A stretch of DNA of 64,000 nucleotides from Calothrix membranacea FACHB-236 (GCF_014696315.1 NZ_JACJPX010000002.1:124001-188000), one strand, 5' to 3'. Positions 9,287-18,272 are shown, counted from the stretch's first letter. The notes: generated by a model not told the origin, from the sequence alone. Numbers and translations are program-made.

Positions 9287-9739
9287 ATGACTGAATTAAA
9301 AATAAAATTTTCTGGAATTTTGCGTGTCTTTGTTTACGGCACTCTCAAACCAGGTGAAGTTAATTATCAAAAATATTGTGCTGGCAAAGTCATAAATGCC
9401 AAAAGAGCTATAGCCCCAGGCAAACTATTTGCGCTACCAATGGGCTATCCTGCTATGACTTTAGAAGATAGCCAAGTTCAAGGATATTTACTTTCTTTTA
9501 AAGACTCAAAAGTTCTAAGTCAGCTAGATAATCTGGAAGATTACCAGCCGCAACGACAAATATCGGAAAATCTCTATAATCGCCAGGAGATTGAGATTTT
9601 CAACCTTCAAGGCTTATCCTTGGGTTGGGCTTGGGCTTATTTTATGTCGCCAGATCGGGTTCAGCAGCTAGGAGGTATTCTGCAACCTGATGGCTGGTGG
9701 ACTGGCTGCGGTTTAACTGCCAGCGACCTGCCGTCATGA
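9287..9739 (+). CDS. gamma-glutamylcyclotransferase-like (AIG2) protein
   Basis: A 150-aa protein of the GGCT/AIG2-like fold. The N-terminal VFVYGTLKPGEVNY is the family's YGTLKpG substrate loop, followed by a glycine-rich strand (YPAMTLED) and the LDxLEDY region. Family members open gamma-glutamyl-amines or gamma-glutamyl amino acids to 5-oxoproline. The specific substrate is unknown. It is transcribed divergently from leuS (about 87 bp apart) and converges on the anti-sigma-like gene. No signal peptide. Confidence 0.75.
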   Translation: MTELKIKFSGILRVFVYGTLKPGEVNYQKYCAGKVINAKRAIAPGKLFALPMGYPAMTLEDSQVQGYLLSFKDSKVLSQLDNLEDYQPQRQISENLYNRQEIEIFNLQGLSLGWAWAYFMSPDRVQQLGGILQPDGWWTGCGLTASDLPS

Positions 9740-9767
9740 TTTGCCAATTAACGGCTAAATTCAGTGA

Positions 9768-10388
9768 TTAGTTAATATCCTGCTCAAGATGTCTTTGTTT
9801 AGGTTGTTCTTGATGCACTGGTTTTGTCGGAGAGGCAATTGCTGCTTTAGGAATTTCAATAACTGGGTTATTGATGGCCACCATCAAAGGTGACTCAGGA
9901 ACCGCAGGTTCTGGTATAGCTTCTTGTCTAGGTTCTATGCGTTGTTGCGCTAGTTGCAAAGTCTTGGTGTCTCCACCTGGAATAATCCCAGCTAGTGAGC
10001 CAATGACAACAGCAGCAACAGCAGCACCGCCAAATGCCCAAGCTATCTGAGAACGTCGGCGAATACGTCTCATCACCTGCTCAACAGTTTTTTCTATCGG
10101 CTGTTCGCAGGACGGAACTGGTATTGCCCGCAGGCCTTGCCTTAGTGTTAACAATCGCGCATACAAGCACTTAACGGCGGCATCGGTTGCTAGCCATTCT
10201 TCTACTTGCCTACGTTCAGCAGCTGTAACCTCTCCATCGAGGTAAGCACTTAATAACTCGAAGCGATCGCGCTTCACCATATCATCCATAGCACCCGTTG
10301 ATTCATTGGTAGGCTTAGCCATTCCATCAGCTAACTCTTGATATATTTGCCAGCGAGAACGGTCATCAAACTGAGAATCAGTAGTCAT
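9768..10388 (-). CDS. putative anti-sigma factor, single-pass membrane protein
   Basis: A 206-aa protein 167 bp downstream of an ECF sigma gene. The N-terminal half holds an RDRFELLSAYLDGEVTAAERRQVEEWL-type stretch (about residues 41-68), the helical pattern of anti-sigma domains that clamp ECF factors. A hydrophobic segment AFGGAAVAAVVIGSLAGIIPG (about 118-138) is the only membrane span. The tail is proline/glutamate-rich and would be outside the cytoplasm. The HxxxCxxC zinc motif of classic zinc-binding anti-sigma domains is absent. The role is inferred from domain pattern and position. Confidence 0.7.
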   Translation of the reverse strand: MTTDSQFDDRSRWQIYQELADGMAKPTNESTGAMDDMVKRDRFELLSAYLDGEVTAAERRQVEEWLATDAAVKCLYARLLTLRQGLRAIPVPSCEQPIEKTVEQVMRRIRRRSQIAWAFGGAAVAAVVIGSLAGIIPGGDTKTLQLAQQRIEPRQEAIPEPAVPESPLMVAINNPVIEIPKAAIASPTKPVHQEQPKQRHLEQDIN

Positions 10389-10555
10389 CTTAACATTATT
10401 ACCAATTCATACACGGGTAAAGACAGCGAATATTTTTGGGAAATTCATCAATTTTCTTCCTAATGGTAGAGTGCCTTTAAAATTTCTACACACTTATTAA
10501 TCTTTATTAATTAATACTTAAGTTCTGCCATTTGGCAGAGGAAAGATACTGTAAA

Positions 10556-11212
10556 TTAAGCATCTAGATAGTTTTGCAACTGAGCTTGCAATCTAGATCT
10601 AGCTCTAGCGATTCTTGACTTCACAGTTCCCAAAGAAACTCCAGTGATTTCGGCAATTTCTTCATATGCCAAACCTTCGATTTCTCTGAGCACAATTGTA
10701 GTGCGGAATACTTCGGGTAAATCAGCGATCGCTTCTCGTAGTTGCTCGTAAAATTCTCTAGTTGTCAGTTCTTCCTCTGGGCCTGGAGTATCTCCAGCAA
10801 TTTCCCAATCCATCTCACCATCATCTACCGAGCGGGGAGCATCTAGGGACAAGGGGCTAACAACCCGTTTGCGTTTGCGTAACTCGTCGTAAAACAAGTT
10901 TGTTGCAATCCGGCTTAACCAGCCCCGAAATTTAGATGGTTCTTGCAGTCGGTTAATATTCCGATACACGCGAATCCAAACTTCCTGAGCCAAATCAGCT
11001 CTGTCAGCCCAATCTGGTGCTAAGTGATATAACACCCTATCGACTTGAGTTTGATAGCGGCGCAGTAGTTCTGCAAACGCAGCACGATCAGGGCGCAGCC
11101 CGACTTGACAGCGCAGAATTAAATCGTGATTAGAGAGTTTGTCAACTTGCACTGATGCTTCCGAAAAATTCGCATCAACCGTTGACCAGGATACAGTAAT
11201 CGATTGACTCAT
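10556..11212 (-). CDS. sigG: ECF RNA polymerase sigma factor (SigG-like)
   Basis: A group 4 (ECF) sigma factor of about 218 aa. Region 2 has DRADLAQEVWIRVYRNINRL with the RFRGWL-like FRGWLSRIATNLFYDELRKRKR (about residues 70-120). Region 4 has LPEVFRTTIVLREIEGL and then EEIAEITGVSLGTVKSRIARARSRL, the DNA-binding helix-turn-helix for the -35 element. I use the ATG at 11212 (MSQSITVS); an ATG at 11236 is possible. The neighbouring membrane anti-sigma-like gene fits an envelope-stress circuit. The SigG name is by resemblance and gene context. Confidence 0.85.
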   Translation of the reverse strand: MSQSITVSWSTVDANFSEASVQVDKLSNHDLILRCQVGLRPDRAAFAELLRRYQTQVDRVLYHLAPDWADRADLAQEVWIRVYRNINRLQEPSKFRGWLSRIATNLFYDELRKRKRVVSPLSLDAPRSVDDGEMDWEIAGDTPGPEEELTTREFYEQLREAIADLPEVFRTTIVLREIEGLAYEEIAEITGVSLGTVKSRIARARSRLQAQLQNYLDA

Positions 11213-11753
11213 AGATCGTACTGGCTTGTAAATCATCCCTTACTATTAGACCTGGTAATTGCCAGGAAGTTCCGCAATTAGGGACGGATTTATTACTGGA
11301 ACAATGAAGTGTATAAGTTTGAGCCAATATTAAGCAATGAAGAGAGCTTATATTTAACTCAATTGATTGCAGGATAAAGGTTTCAGACAGAATTTGCTAA
11401 ATGTTAAAGACACAGCAATGTTACTGACATTTGTGCAATTAGCGGCATCTGACCTCATACGCTTGACATAAATGGTGAAGAGTGTATAAAGCATATAAGG
11501 AAAATTGGGATTTGGTGATTTTTACCTTATTGGCTCTGCTTCTTTATCGCCTTGTACCTTTACCTACTGGCTATTTAGAGCCAGCAAATTGCCATTGAAG
11601 CAGTGCAAGTCTTGAGGAATCAGGGGCGCGACTATTCTTCCCCAAAAATTCCTTGAAAAACTAAAATAGGCAAAGTTTTGAATATCAGCAACATTTTCCC
11701 TAGGGGCAAAATCATAATTTTGGCATTTTCAGCTGTTGTAGCTGCTTGGACTT
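11213..11753. other. intergenic upstream of sigG
   Basis: About 540 bp with no protein gene that can be supported. It must carry the sigG promoter. A short A/T-rich stretch and no strong hairpins were seen; no repeat family was recognised. Confidence 0.5.
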
Positions 11754-11906
11754 TTATTTATTTGGTGTTGTGACTAGAATTGTTGCTGATGTTTCTAGAT
11801 GCGGCTGATAATTGGTACCTGTCTTTTGTTGATCTGGTACACGAACTTGCAAAAAGAAATTAAGGGAAAATGTGATTGTGATTGCTAGCAATAGTTTTTC
11901 AAACAT
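11754..11906 (-). CDS. 50-aa small membrane or secreted protein
   Basis: A short frame starting MFEKLLLAITITFSLNFFLQV, then VPDQQKTGTNY and ending LVTTPNK. One hydrophobic N-terminal segment (residues 4-20) would be either a membrane anchor or a signal peptide. The start is supported by a strong ribosome site: GGGAGG lies 6 bases before the ATG at 11906. The frame is open further upstream to 12044, but that extension has no hydrophobic or family character. Function unknown. It lies between sigG and the L,D-transpeptidase, which suggests an envelope link, but this is a guess. Confidence 0.5.
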   Translation of the reverse strand: MFEKLLLAITITFSLNFFLQVRVPDQQKTGTNYQPHLETSATILVTTPNK

Positions 11907-12143
11907 GGTCTTCCTCCCACCCACACCATTAATGATTGATTGCTGCACCTCAAAAGTTTCAAGGAGTGAAGTCTTGCATCTAAAAATTTGCTGGTTTAGA
12001 CTTCCGCATAGCCTTAGTGTGCCCACTGGTATTTGTAAATTCATAAGGAAATTAAGAAGTATTTATAAATTTTTGATGATTGGATGACTCAGTACATCTA
12101 ATTAGCCAACAGATATGTCAGGGATCAAAAATAGGTGGTGGCA

Positions 12144-12962
12144 ATGATAAAAAATGTAACTGTAACGCGGATAATCATGTGGCTCTGTTTTGGGACAGCA
12201 ATCTTATCTTTGGCTGTCCATTGGCGCGTTATGTCCACAGGGCAACAGTTTGAGCAGTTAGCCTCCAGCAAGGATAATCAGGAAAAATTACCCAAAAGAG
12301 GTCTAGGAGCTACCGCGTTTGGTGCATCTGTACTTCCTGATGAATCTACTCAGAGGGTGTCTACATCTAACCAATCCTCGACAACAAAGTTTCATAATAC
12401 TAATTCGGGAACAGTCAATAAAAATGTAGCTAGAGCAACTGATGACTCCCAAAATACGCGGCTAGTGTCGCCAGAACAAAAAAAGAACTCTACTCTGTCT
12501 TTTCTGCCACAGTCTTTGTTACCGCAGGTTTTAGCTCAACCAAAATCATCTAATACTAATAAGTCGATATCTGGTGACAGAAAAGTAGTAGTTGATTTAA
12601 GCGATCGCCGCGCCTATGTTTACCGTTCAGATGTAGTTATAGCCAGCTATCCTATTGCAGTGGGTAAAAAGGGTTGGGATACGCCCACCGGTTCTTTCCA
12701 AGTGCATCATATGCAACATGACCCGATATGGCGACATCCAATTACTGATAAAGTGTTTGCAGCAGGGCCTGATAGTCCTCTGGGAGACCGATGGATTGGA
12801 TTTTGGTCAGATGGACATAACGAAATCGGCTTTCACGGTACACCAGATACTAACGCTTTAGGAACTGCGATTTCTCACGGTTGTTTAAGAATGCGTAATC
12901 CTGATGTCCGTTTGCTTTATGAGCAAGTGAAGGTAGGGACACCAGTGATAGTACAAGATTGA
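12144..12962 (+). CDS. L,D-transpeptidase (YkuD domain)
   Basis: A 272-aa exported enzyme that forms 3-3 cross-links in peptidoglycan or attaches proteins to it. An N-terminal hydrophobic segment (IIMWLCFGTAILSLAV) anchors or exports it. A low-complexity Ser/Thr/Asn linker covers residues about 60-140. The YkuD domain follows: VVVDLSDRRAYVYR, then GKKGWDTPTGSFQV, and the catalytic HGTPDTNALGTAISHGCLRM, where SHGCxR holds the active-site cysteine. I prefer the ATG at 12144, preceded by AGGTGG; a GTG at 12135 is in frame. A complete, probably active enzyme. Confidence 0.9.
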   Translation: MIKNVTVTRIIMWLCFGTAILSLAVHWRVMSTGQQFEQLASSKDNQEKLPKRGLGATAFGASVLPDESTQRVSTSNQSSTTKFHNTNSGTVNKNVARATDDSQNTRLVSPEQKKNSTLSFLPQSLLPQVLAQPKSSNTNKSISGDRKVVVDLSDRRAYVYRSDVVIASYPIAVGKKGWDTPTGSFQVHHMQHDPIWRHPITDKVFAAGPDSPLGDRWIGFWSDGHNEIGFHGTPDTNALGTAISHGCLRMRNPDVRLLYEQVKVGTPVIVQD

Positions 12963-13126
12963 TTTATGTAAGAGGAGGCATTGCAGTATTCTCCCTTGGC
13001 GCAGCGTCTCGTAGAGCAGGGGAGATAACAAGGACAATGGGATTTCTCCAGACCAAGCAGGGATGTTCAAGAGTCAACGGTCAACTGAGCATTAACAGTT
13101 GACCTGGGACTGGAGACTCTTGAGCA

Positions 13127-13684
13127 TTAAGATTGGGCTTTTTGCTCGAAAGTGGGCGCGTAAACTTGGAGTAGGTTACTAACTTGGCGTAGAACTTCAT
13201 TGCCTGTGCTTTTGCCCACGACTGGCGTTCTATTGTCATTGGGTTGATCGAGGTTACGACCGATCGCTTCGCCTATTTGCAGGGCAATTAGTTCTTGAAG
13301 TTCTGCCTTAGCGCGTTGACGCTGGTAGTTAGCACCTTCTTCAGTAGTCGCATATAGGGGTGGAAGTCGGTTGAGAGCATAAGCTGCAATATCGCCTACA
13401 TCTAACGAGCTTTCACTAGTAGCTTCAATTTCCGCTACACGGGCGATCGCTTCTGTTAATACCAGCTCTTCCATAACGTTGATAAATTGTTTGCGAGGTA
13501 CCGCCACAACTTCTCCAGTTAATAGCGCCCCCATCAATCTATCCAGCGCCATATACTCTTCTATTGAGAGTTCCGAGGCGTTATCACAGATGCGCCCAAC
13601 TTCTGCTTCCATTGCTGGTGTCAAATAACCATCCTGGAGAGCTTGTTCTACAATTTTTTCAATACTCATAACGCTCATCATCAT
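13127..13684 (-). CDS. ComFB-domain protein (late competence family)
   Basis: A 185-aa soluble protein. The second half matches the ComFB pattern: FINVMEELVLTEAI, then LDVGDIAAYALNRLPPLYATTEEG and a Q-R-K-A rich helix (about residues 100-165). The first 90 residues (EKIVEQALQDGYLTPAMEAEVGRI) form an extra helical part. ComFB proteins were named from Bacillus competence; in cyanobacteria members of this family have been reported to bind cyclic dinucleotides. Several in-frame Met codons (MMMSVM) make the exact start uncertain. It stands alone between cell-wall enzymes. Confidence 0.72.
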   Translation of the reverse strand: MMMSVMSIEKIVEQALQDGYLTPAMEAEVGRICDNASELSIEEYMALDRLMGALLTGEVVAVPRKQFINVMEELVLTEAIARVAEIEATSESSLDVGDIAAYALNRLPPLYATTEEGANYQRQRAKAELQELIALQIGEAIGRNLDQPNDNRTPVVGKSTGNEVLRQVSNLLQVYAPTFEQKAQS

Positions 13685-13790
13685 TTAGCCACCGAAGCAA
13701 GGTAGGGACGGTACCAATCTAGTCCATTTTGCCTAATTATAGGCAAAAAAATATACAAATTATGTACAGTCTTGATCAATCTTATCTCTG

Positions 13791-14726
13791 TTATTCAACA
13801 GCCTTAGTTCTCCAAGGCGTAGGATCAACCGATACCCCATTGACATAAAGACCCCAGTGCAAATGTGGCCCAGTGGAAGCACCTGTTGAACCGACTGCGC
13901 CAATTAGCTGGTTAGGTTTAACAATTTCGCCTTCTTTAACATTAATGCGACTCAGGTGCATGAAAATACTGGTGACTCCTTGACCGTGATCGATGCCAAC
14001 GACGTTACCGTGAACCCGAAAACCTTGGGATACTGTGCCGACTAAAGCAACTTTTCCCGCAGCCGGCGCAACTACGGGTGAACCCGCGGCACCAGCGTAG
14101 TCAACGCCACGATGATAGTAATCATGTGCAAATTTACCATTATAGTAACGGCGAACACCATAAGTTGTACTCATGCGCCCTTTATTTGGCTTCAAAAAAG
14201 GGCCACTCCAATACTTTTCGGGTGTTTGTAATGCCTTAAAAGCCGCCACACGCTTAAGTTCAAGCTCTGTAGCCTGGACTCCGGCTTTTCCTGGTGGTAA
14301 ATTAATCCTTTGTACAGGAAAGGTGCGTTTTTGCACTTGCACTGATAAGTTTTGCACCTGATCATCCCCTGAAACCCGAATTGTTCTATTGCCAGCCTTT
14401 TCTAGGGGACTTGTGGGGATAAAAGCCCGATATTGATTCGGTGCAATTTCAAATGCAGGGTAAGTTTTATCACTACTAGCCACTGTGGGATTACTACCAT
14501 TGGCTGGATTATCTAGATTAATCACAACCGAGATGGTGTCACCCAACTTGGGATTATTAGGATTTACCTGTACCTGCAAAGCATCCACAGGTAATGCCAA
14601 AGCGACGGGAATCGCAGCAAACATCCCCATGAACAAATTTGCTGTCCGTCGATGGGGTTTAAAACCTTTGATATTAAAACCAAACCGCTGAGTTGGAGAA
14701 TTATTAGTGCGATTCTCAATAGTCAT
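13791..14726 (-). CDS. M23 family (LytM-type) metallopeptidase
   Basis: An exported peptidoglycan endopeptidase-like protein of 311 aa. A hydrophobic segment LFMGMFAAIPVALALP near residues 31-46 serves as signal or anchor. The middle (LQVQVNPNNPKLGDTISVVI onward) looks like an Ig-like beta domain. The C-terminal M23 domain shows HRGVDYAG (HxxxD, first metal ligands) and TGPHLHWGLYVNG (HxH), so all expected zinc ligands are present. I choose the ATG at 14726; a TTG at 14759 would add 11 residues without family character. Cuts peptide cross-bridges, probably in cell-wall remodelling. Confidence 0.9.
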   Translation of the reverse strand: MTIENRTNNSPTQRFGFNIKGFKPHRRTANLFMGMFAAIPVALALPVDALQVQVNPNNPKLGDTISVVINLDNPANGSNPTVASSDKTYPAFEIAPNQYRAFIPTSPLEKAGNRTIRVSGDDQVQNLSVQVQKRTFPVQRINLPPGKAGVQATELELKRVAAFKALQTPEKYWSGPFLKPNKGRMSTTYGVRRYYNGKFAHDYYHRGVDYAGAAGSPVVAPAAGKVALVGTVSQGFRVHGNVVGIDHGQGVTSIFMHLSRINVKEGEIVKPNQLIGAVGSTGASTGPHLHWGLYVNGVSVDPTPWRTKAVE

Positions 14727-15028
14727 AGAGCCACAAAAAAACCTAACTTCTGTGGACAACAGACTAGCTTACTACTACTAGTGTTTCCTCATAGAAGTAA
14801 ATATTCTCTAAAAAGATAAATCTTTTTAAATTGTCCAGAGGTTAAACTCTAATTGCCTTGTTGTCAAGAATCAGGAACAGAAAATTATTTTAAATTTTTT
14901 GGCTAGCTGAAATAGATAACAGTTTAGCCATCAAAGAAAGGAAAATCTAGGGAATTACGGATAGTTTAACTGTATTTTTAGTTTAAGCGAGCGATCGCAG
15001 ACAATTATTTTTATACTGTTACAAAATT
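14727..15028. other. intergenic with AT-rich hairpin
   Basis: About 300 bp. Near 14811-14828 the sequence AAAAAGAT-AA-ATCTTTTT forms a short AT-rich hairpin that could end the minus-strand AEC transporter transcript. One HIP1 site near 14990. Nothing else seen. Confidence 0.4.
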
Positions 15029-15985
15029 TTAGCTAAACCAGGTCAGCCATAAAGGAAGTACCAGGAGTAATCCGACAAAAGTCAAGGCAATACTGCTCGC
15101 TAGCAAATTCCGGTCTAATTCATAAACTTCTGCCAAAATCAGTACAGATAGCCCTGTAGGTGTTCCAGACATCAGCACTAGTACTAGACGTGGTTCACCA
15201 ATCACACCCACATAGGTAGCACCTAACCCCACCAACAGAGGTACAATCAAAACTTTCAGCAAACTGGCAACTACAGCCAGTTTCAAACTATTTCCGGCTT
15301 TGATGGCTGTCATCCGCAAGCCAACCAACAATAAAGCAAAGGCAATCACCACCCAAACAGCTTGTTCTAGCCCTGACTCAACTACTTCAGGAAATTTAAT
15401 AAATTGGGTATTTAAGCCGATAAAAAATGCCCACAAACTAGGCACAGTAACCAAATCCCTTACCTGAACCCACCAATGGTTTTTGCTTTCTCTGTTACCA
15501 AAATAGCTGGCAATTAAAACAGCAATGCCGTAGGTACCGATAACATTGTTGGTGACGCTGAATAATACTGCCCAATCCATATTGCTAGGGCCAGTTAACA
15601 CCTGTGCAAGTGTCAATCCCACGAAGCCTGTATTGCCTAAAATCGTAGCTAAAATAAAACTACCTAAACTGGCTCGCACCACAGGATCATTAAATGAATT
15701 TTCTGCTTGCGGTTTGCGACTAGCGATCGCTCGCAATCCCCACCAAAATAAAAGTGCGAAAACCATACTCAGCAGCAATACTCCGATGGCGATCGCAGGT
15801 ATTAGCCCCCCATGAGATAAATCTGTATGACGTGCTAAAACAAAAAGTTGCAGGGGAACTCCTACCCAATAAAGGCCATACCCTAGTAATTTGAGAAAAC
15901 TATCGGGGATAAACCGAGATAGTACTAGCCCTAGTCCTATCCAGGTCAATAGAGGAGTGTAAGCATGGAACAGGTTTTCAATCAT
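15029..15985 (-). CDS. AEC family transporter
   Basis: A 318-aa integral membrane protein with about ten hydrophobic segments in two halves, the architecture of the auxin efflux carrier (AEC) family. Examples are LLTWIGLGLVLSRFIP near the start and PTGLSVLILAEVYELD with LLASSIALTFVGLLLVLPLW at the end. Bacterial members export or import organic acids or amino acids; the substrate is not predictable. The ATG at 15985 is chosen over a TTG two codons earlier. A monocistronic gene with long flanks. Confidence 0.85.
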   Translation of the reverse strand: MIENLFHAYTPLLTWIGLGLVLSRFIPDSFLKLLGYGLYWVGVPLQLFVLARHTDLSHGGLIPAIAIGVLLLSMVFALLFWWGLRAIASRKPQAENSFNDPVVRASLGSFILATILGNTGFVGLTLAQVLTGPSNMDWAVLFSVTNNVIGTYGIAVLIASYFGNRESKNHWWVQVRDLVTVPSLWAFFIGLNTQFIKFPEVVESGLEQAVWVVIAFALLLVGLRMTAIKAGNSLKLAVVASLLKVLIVPLLVGLGATYVGVIGEPRLVLVLMSGTPTGLSVLILAEVYELDRNLLASSIALTFVGLLLVLPLWLTWFS

Positions 15986-16226
15986 TGTCAAATTGGCACC
16001 TTTATTCAGGTGTCAGCAGGATTGCTGTAAACAGCACTTTCCTATTGTCAAACTGTTACGACTTTTTACTTATTGCTTTACAAAATTTAAAATACTTGAC
16101 GTTTAGCCCTAAGAGTTAGTAGCCAAATCTTAAGAAAAGCTTTATTTTAAAGACTTTTAGGCAACTGGTAATAGTTTTTCTTGGGAATAAATAATTTATA
16201 AGATAAAAAACTTTAAATTTAATTAT

Positions 16227-16916
16227 TTAATTGATAACTTTAACTTTTGACTTTAATTCACCGTCTTCGAGATGCACAATGCGATCGCCTATATCGAGAA
16301 TCCGATTGTCATGAGTCACCATGAGGATGGTACAGCCTTGTTCCTTTGCCAATTTTTGCATGAGGTTGACGACATCTCGCCCCGACTGACCATCAAGCGC
16401 TGCAGTCGGTTCATCAGCTAGAACAATTTGCGGATGACTGACTAAAGCACGGGCGATCGCAATTCTTTGTTTTTGTCCTCCCGATAATTGATCAGGGTAG
16501 TAATGCAAGCAATTTCCTAAGCCTACTTGCTCTAACATTTGGGCTGAACGACTACACATTTCGGCTAATCCAATATGCTGGTGCAGTTCCAAACCCATTT
16601 TGACGTTCTGGAGTGCTGTCAAACTACCGTGTAAATTATGTGCTTGAAAAATATAACCGTTACGTCGTCGTGACTCTACTAGTTGTTGGTGATTAGCACC
16701 ACAAAGTTCTCGTCCCAAAACCTGCAAACTACCAAATTGGGCAGAACGCAACCCACCCACTAAGGTGAGAAGTGTTGTCTTCCCAGAACCAGAGGGGCCA
16801 GTCATAAAGACTATTTCACCACTGTAAATATCCAAGTTGATATTAAATAAAATTTGCTTGCGAAGTTGACCATGACCAAAATAGTGGTCGAGATTGCGGA
16901 TCGAGATCACTGGCAT
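16227..16916 (-). CDS. devA: DevA-like ABC exporter ATPase
   Basis: The ATP-binding subunit of a DevBCA-type exporter, 229 aa from the ATG at 16916 (MPVISIRNLDHYFG). The Walker A loop is TGPSGSGKTTLL (about residues 43-54), the signature motif QLSGGQKQRIAIARAL, and Walker B IVLADEPTAALD. An upstream in-frame extension to 16997 is translated repeat DNA (SPSSPSSP) and is not part of the gene. In heterocyst formers, DevBCA with a TolC-like partner exports envelope glycolipids. Several paralogues exist, so the exact cargo is open. Confidence 0.88.
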   Translation of the reverse strand: MPVISIRNLDHYFGHGQLRKQILFNINLDIYSGEIVFMTGPSGSGKTTLLTLVGGLRSAQFGSLQVLGRELCGANHQQLVESRRRNGYIFQAHNLHGSLTALQNVKMGLELHQHIGLAEMCSRSAQMLEQVGLGNCLHYYPDQLSGGQKQRIAIARALVSHPQIVLADEPTAALDGQSGRDVVNLMQKLAKEQGCTILMVTHDNRILDIGDRIVHLEDGELKSKVKVIN

Positions 16917-16917
16917 A

Positions 16918-17010
16918 GTGGGGGATGAGGGAGATGAGGGAGATGAGGGAGATAAGGGGGAAATAACCAATGACAAATGACCAATGACCAATGACAAATA
17001 ACCAATGACA
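16918..17010. repeat. short tandem repeats between devC and devA
   Basis: Four tandem copies of a 9-bp unit GATGAGGGA (16924-16955), then a heptamer array built on CAATGAC/CAAATGA (about 16967-17010). These are of the kind long known as short tandemly repeated sequences in heterocystous cyanobacteria. It runs from the devC end to the devA start. Confidence 0.8.
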
Positions 17011-17014
17011 AATG

Positions 17015-18190
17015 CTAAAACATATCAGCGGGGTCAGCAGATTGGAGTTTGCGGGTGGCGATCGCACCTGAAATTGTACACATGATGATGGTGAGCAATA
17101 GCACTTGTAAAGCTCTGACTACAGTCATGTAAATTGGTAAATTTGTGGCATTGCGAGTGAGATAATAAAGACCTAACGAGGCTGCTGTACCTGGGATAAA
17201 GCCTAACATAGCTAAAATTACTGCTTCCTCAAACACTACGCATAGCAGGTATAAATTGCGATACCCCATAGCTTTAAAGGTGGCATATTCTCTGACATGG
17301 GCATTCACATCTGTAGATAGAACTTGATAAACCAGAATCACCCCTACAGAAAAACCCATTGAGACACCGAGATTAAAAATAAATCCTATTGGGGAGTTGC
17401 GGCTCCAAAAATCATTTTCAAATTGAATAAATTGTTCATGAGTCAGGACTTTGACTTCGTTTCCTAGATGGGATTTTAATCCTGCTACTACCTGTTGAAT
17501 GTCAGCGCCGGGTTGTAACTGAATCAAGCCGACACTGATATTGGCTGCTGGTTGGTGTGGAAATAGCCGCAAAAAGTTTTCATCGCTAGTCATTAAAGTG
17601 CCATCAGCACCAAAAGAAGCCCCGACTTTAAATAAACCACTAATAGTCACCGTTCGACGTTCGATTTCCGTCTTCACAGGCTTACCCTGTTCCAATTGGG
17701 CAATTGTTTCTTGGTATTCACCCCTAGCGCCACGGTCGAACAAAACGGTATATGGTTGTTTAATTGCCTGCAATTGTTGATTAACTTCTGGTAAATCGAA
17801 AGTTGGCTTATCTGGATTGAATCCAATCACCAGAATTTCTGTATCACGTCTTGTTTGGGGATTCTTCCAGATCATTGTGCCGATATAAATTCCTTCAGCT
17901 GACTTTACCCCTGGTATATCCATAGCTTGATAAAGTCGCCGCCGAGAAAAGGTAGATATTCTTTGCAGGTTGCGGGTTTGGGAACCAATGATAACAATGT
18001 CTGAAAGTAAACTGCGATGCAGTCTGGTGTTACTGTCATATAAAGCGCTCTGAAAGCCAAACTGCATAAACATCAGAACATCAGCAAAAGCGATGCCTGA
18101 TAATGCTACCAGCAGCCGACTTTTTTCATGACTCAGTTGCAGCCATCCTAAAGGCGTTCGTCGTCGCAGTTGTTGCAGAATTCCCATCAT
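17015..18190 (-). CDS. devC: DevC-like ABC exporter permease
   Basis: A 391-aa FtsX/MacB-like permease. One transmembrane helix lies near the N-terminus (LLVALSGIAFADVLMFMQFGF, about residues 26-46). A long extracytoplasmic loop is followed by three C-terminal helices (GFIFNLGVSMGFSVGVILVYQ, VILAMLGFIPGTAASLGLYY, LLLTIIMCTISGAIATRKL). This 1+3 topology with ADPADMF at the end is typical of DevC. It lies between devB and devA on the same strand, with an 82-bp gap to devB. Probably one operon devB-devC-devA. Confidence 0.87.
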   Translation of the reverse strand: MMGILQQLRRRTPLGWLQLSHEKSRLLVALSGIAFADVLMFMQFGFQSALYDSNTRLHRSLLSDIVIIGSQTRNLQRISTFSRRRLYQAMDIPGVKSAEGIYIGTMIWKNPQTRRDTEILVIGFNPDKPTFDLPEVNQQLQAIKQPYTVLFDRGARGEYQETIAQLEQGKPVKTEIERRTVTISGLFKVGASFGADGTLMTSDENFLRLFPHQPAANISVGLIQLQPGADIQQVVAGLKSHLGNEVKVLTHEQFIQFENDFWSRNSPIGFIFNLGVSMGFSVGVILVYQVLSTDVNAHVREYATFKAMGYRNLYLLCVVFEEAVILAMLGFIPGTAASLGLYYLTRNATNLPIYMTVVRALQVLLLTIIMCTISGAIATRKLQSADPADMF

Positions 18191-18221
18191 TGAAAGTGGT
18201 GAGTAAAGTCAAGATTCAAAG

Positions 18222-18241
18222 AGACGCGATGAATCGCGTCT
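18222..18241. repeat. hairpin repeat between devB and devC
   Basis: A 9-bp perfect stem AGACGCGAT / ATCGCGTCT with a GA loop, in the 82-bp devB-devC gap. It may modulate the relative level of the two messages. No T-run follows on the minus strand. Confidence 0.6.
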
Positions 18242-18272
18242 GTACAAGAGTCAACAGTTTTTTTATTGCTTT

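Noticed and set aside
11872-12087. 71-aa plus-strand frame opposite the 50-aa gene
   Set aside because: The minus strand has the strong ribosome site and signal-like start; the plus frame has neither.
16843-17067. Frame on the minus strand rich in SLISLISL and IGHWSFVIG repeats
   Set aside because: Translation of the 9-bp and 7-bp tandem repeats between devC and devA.
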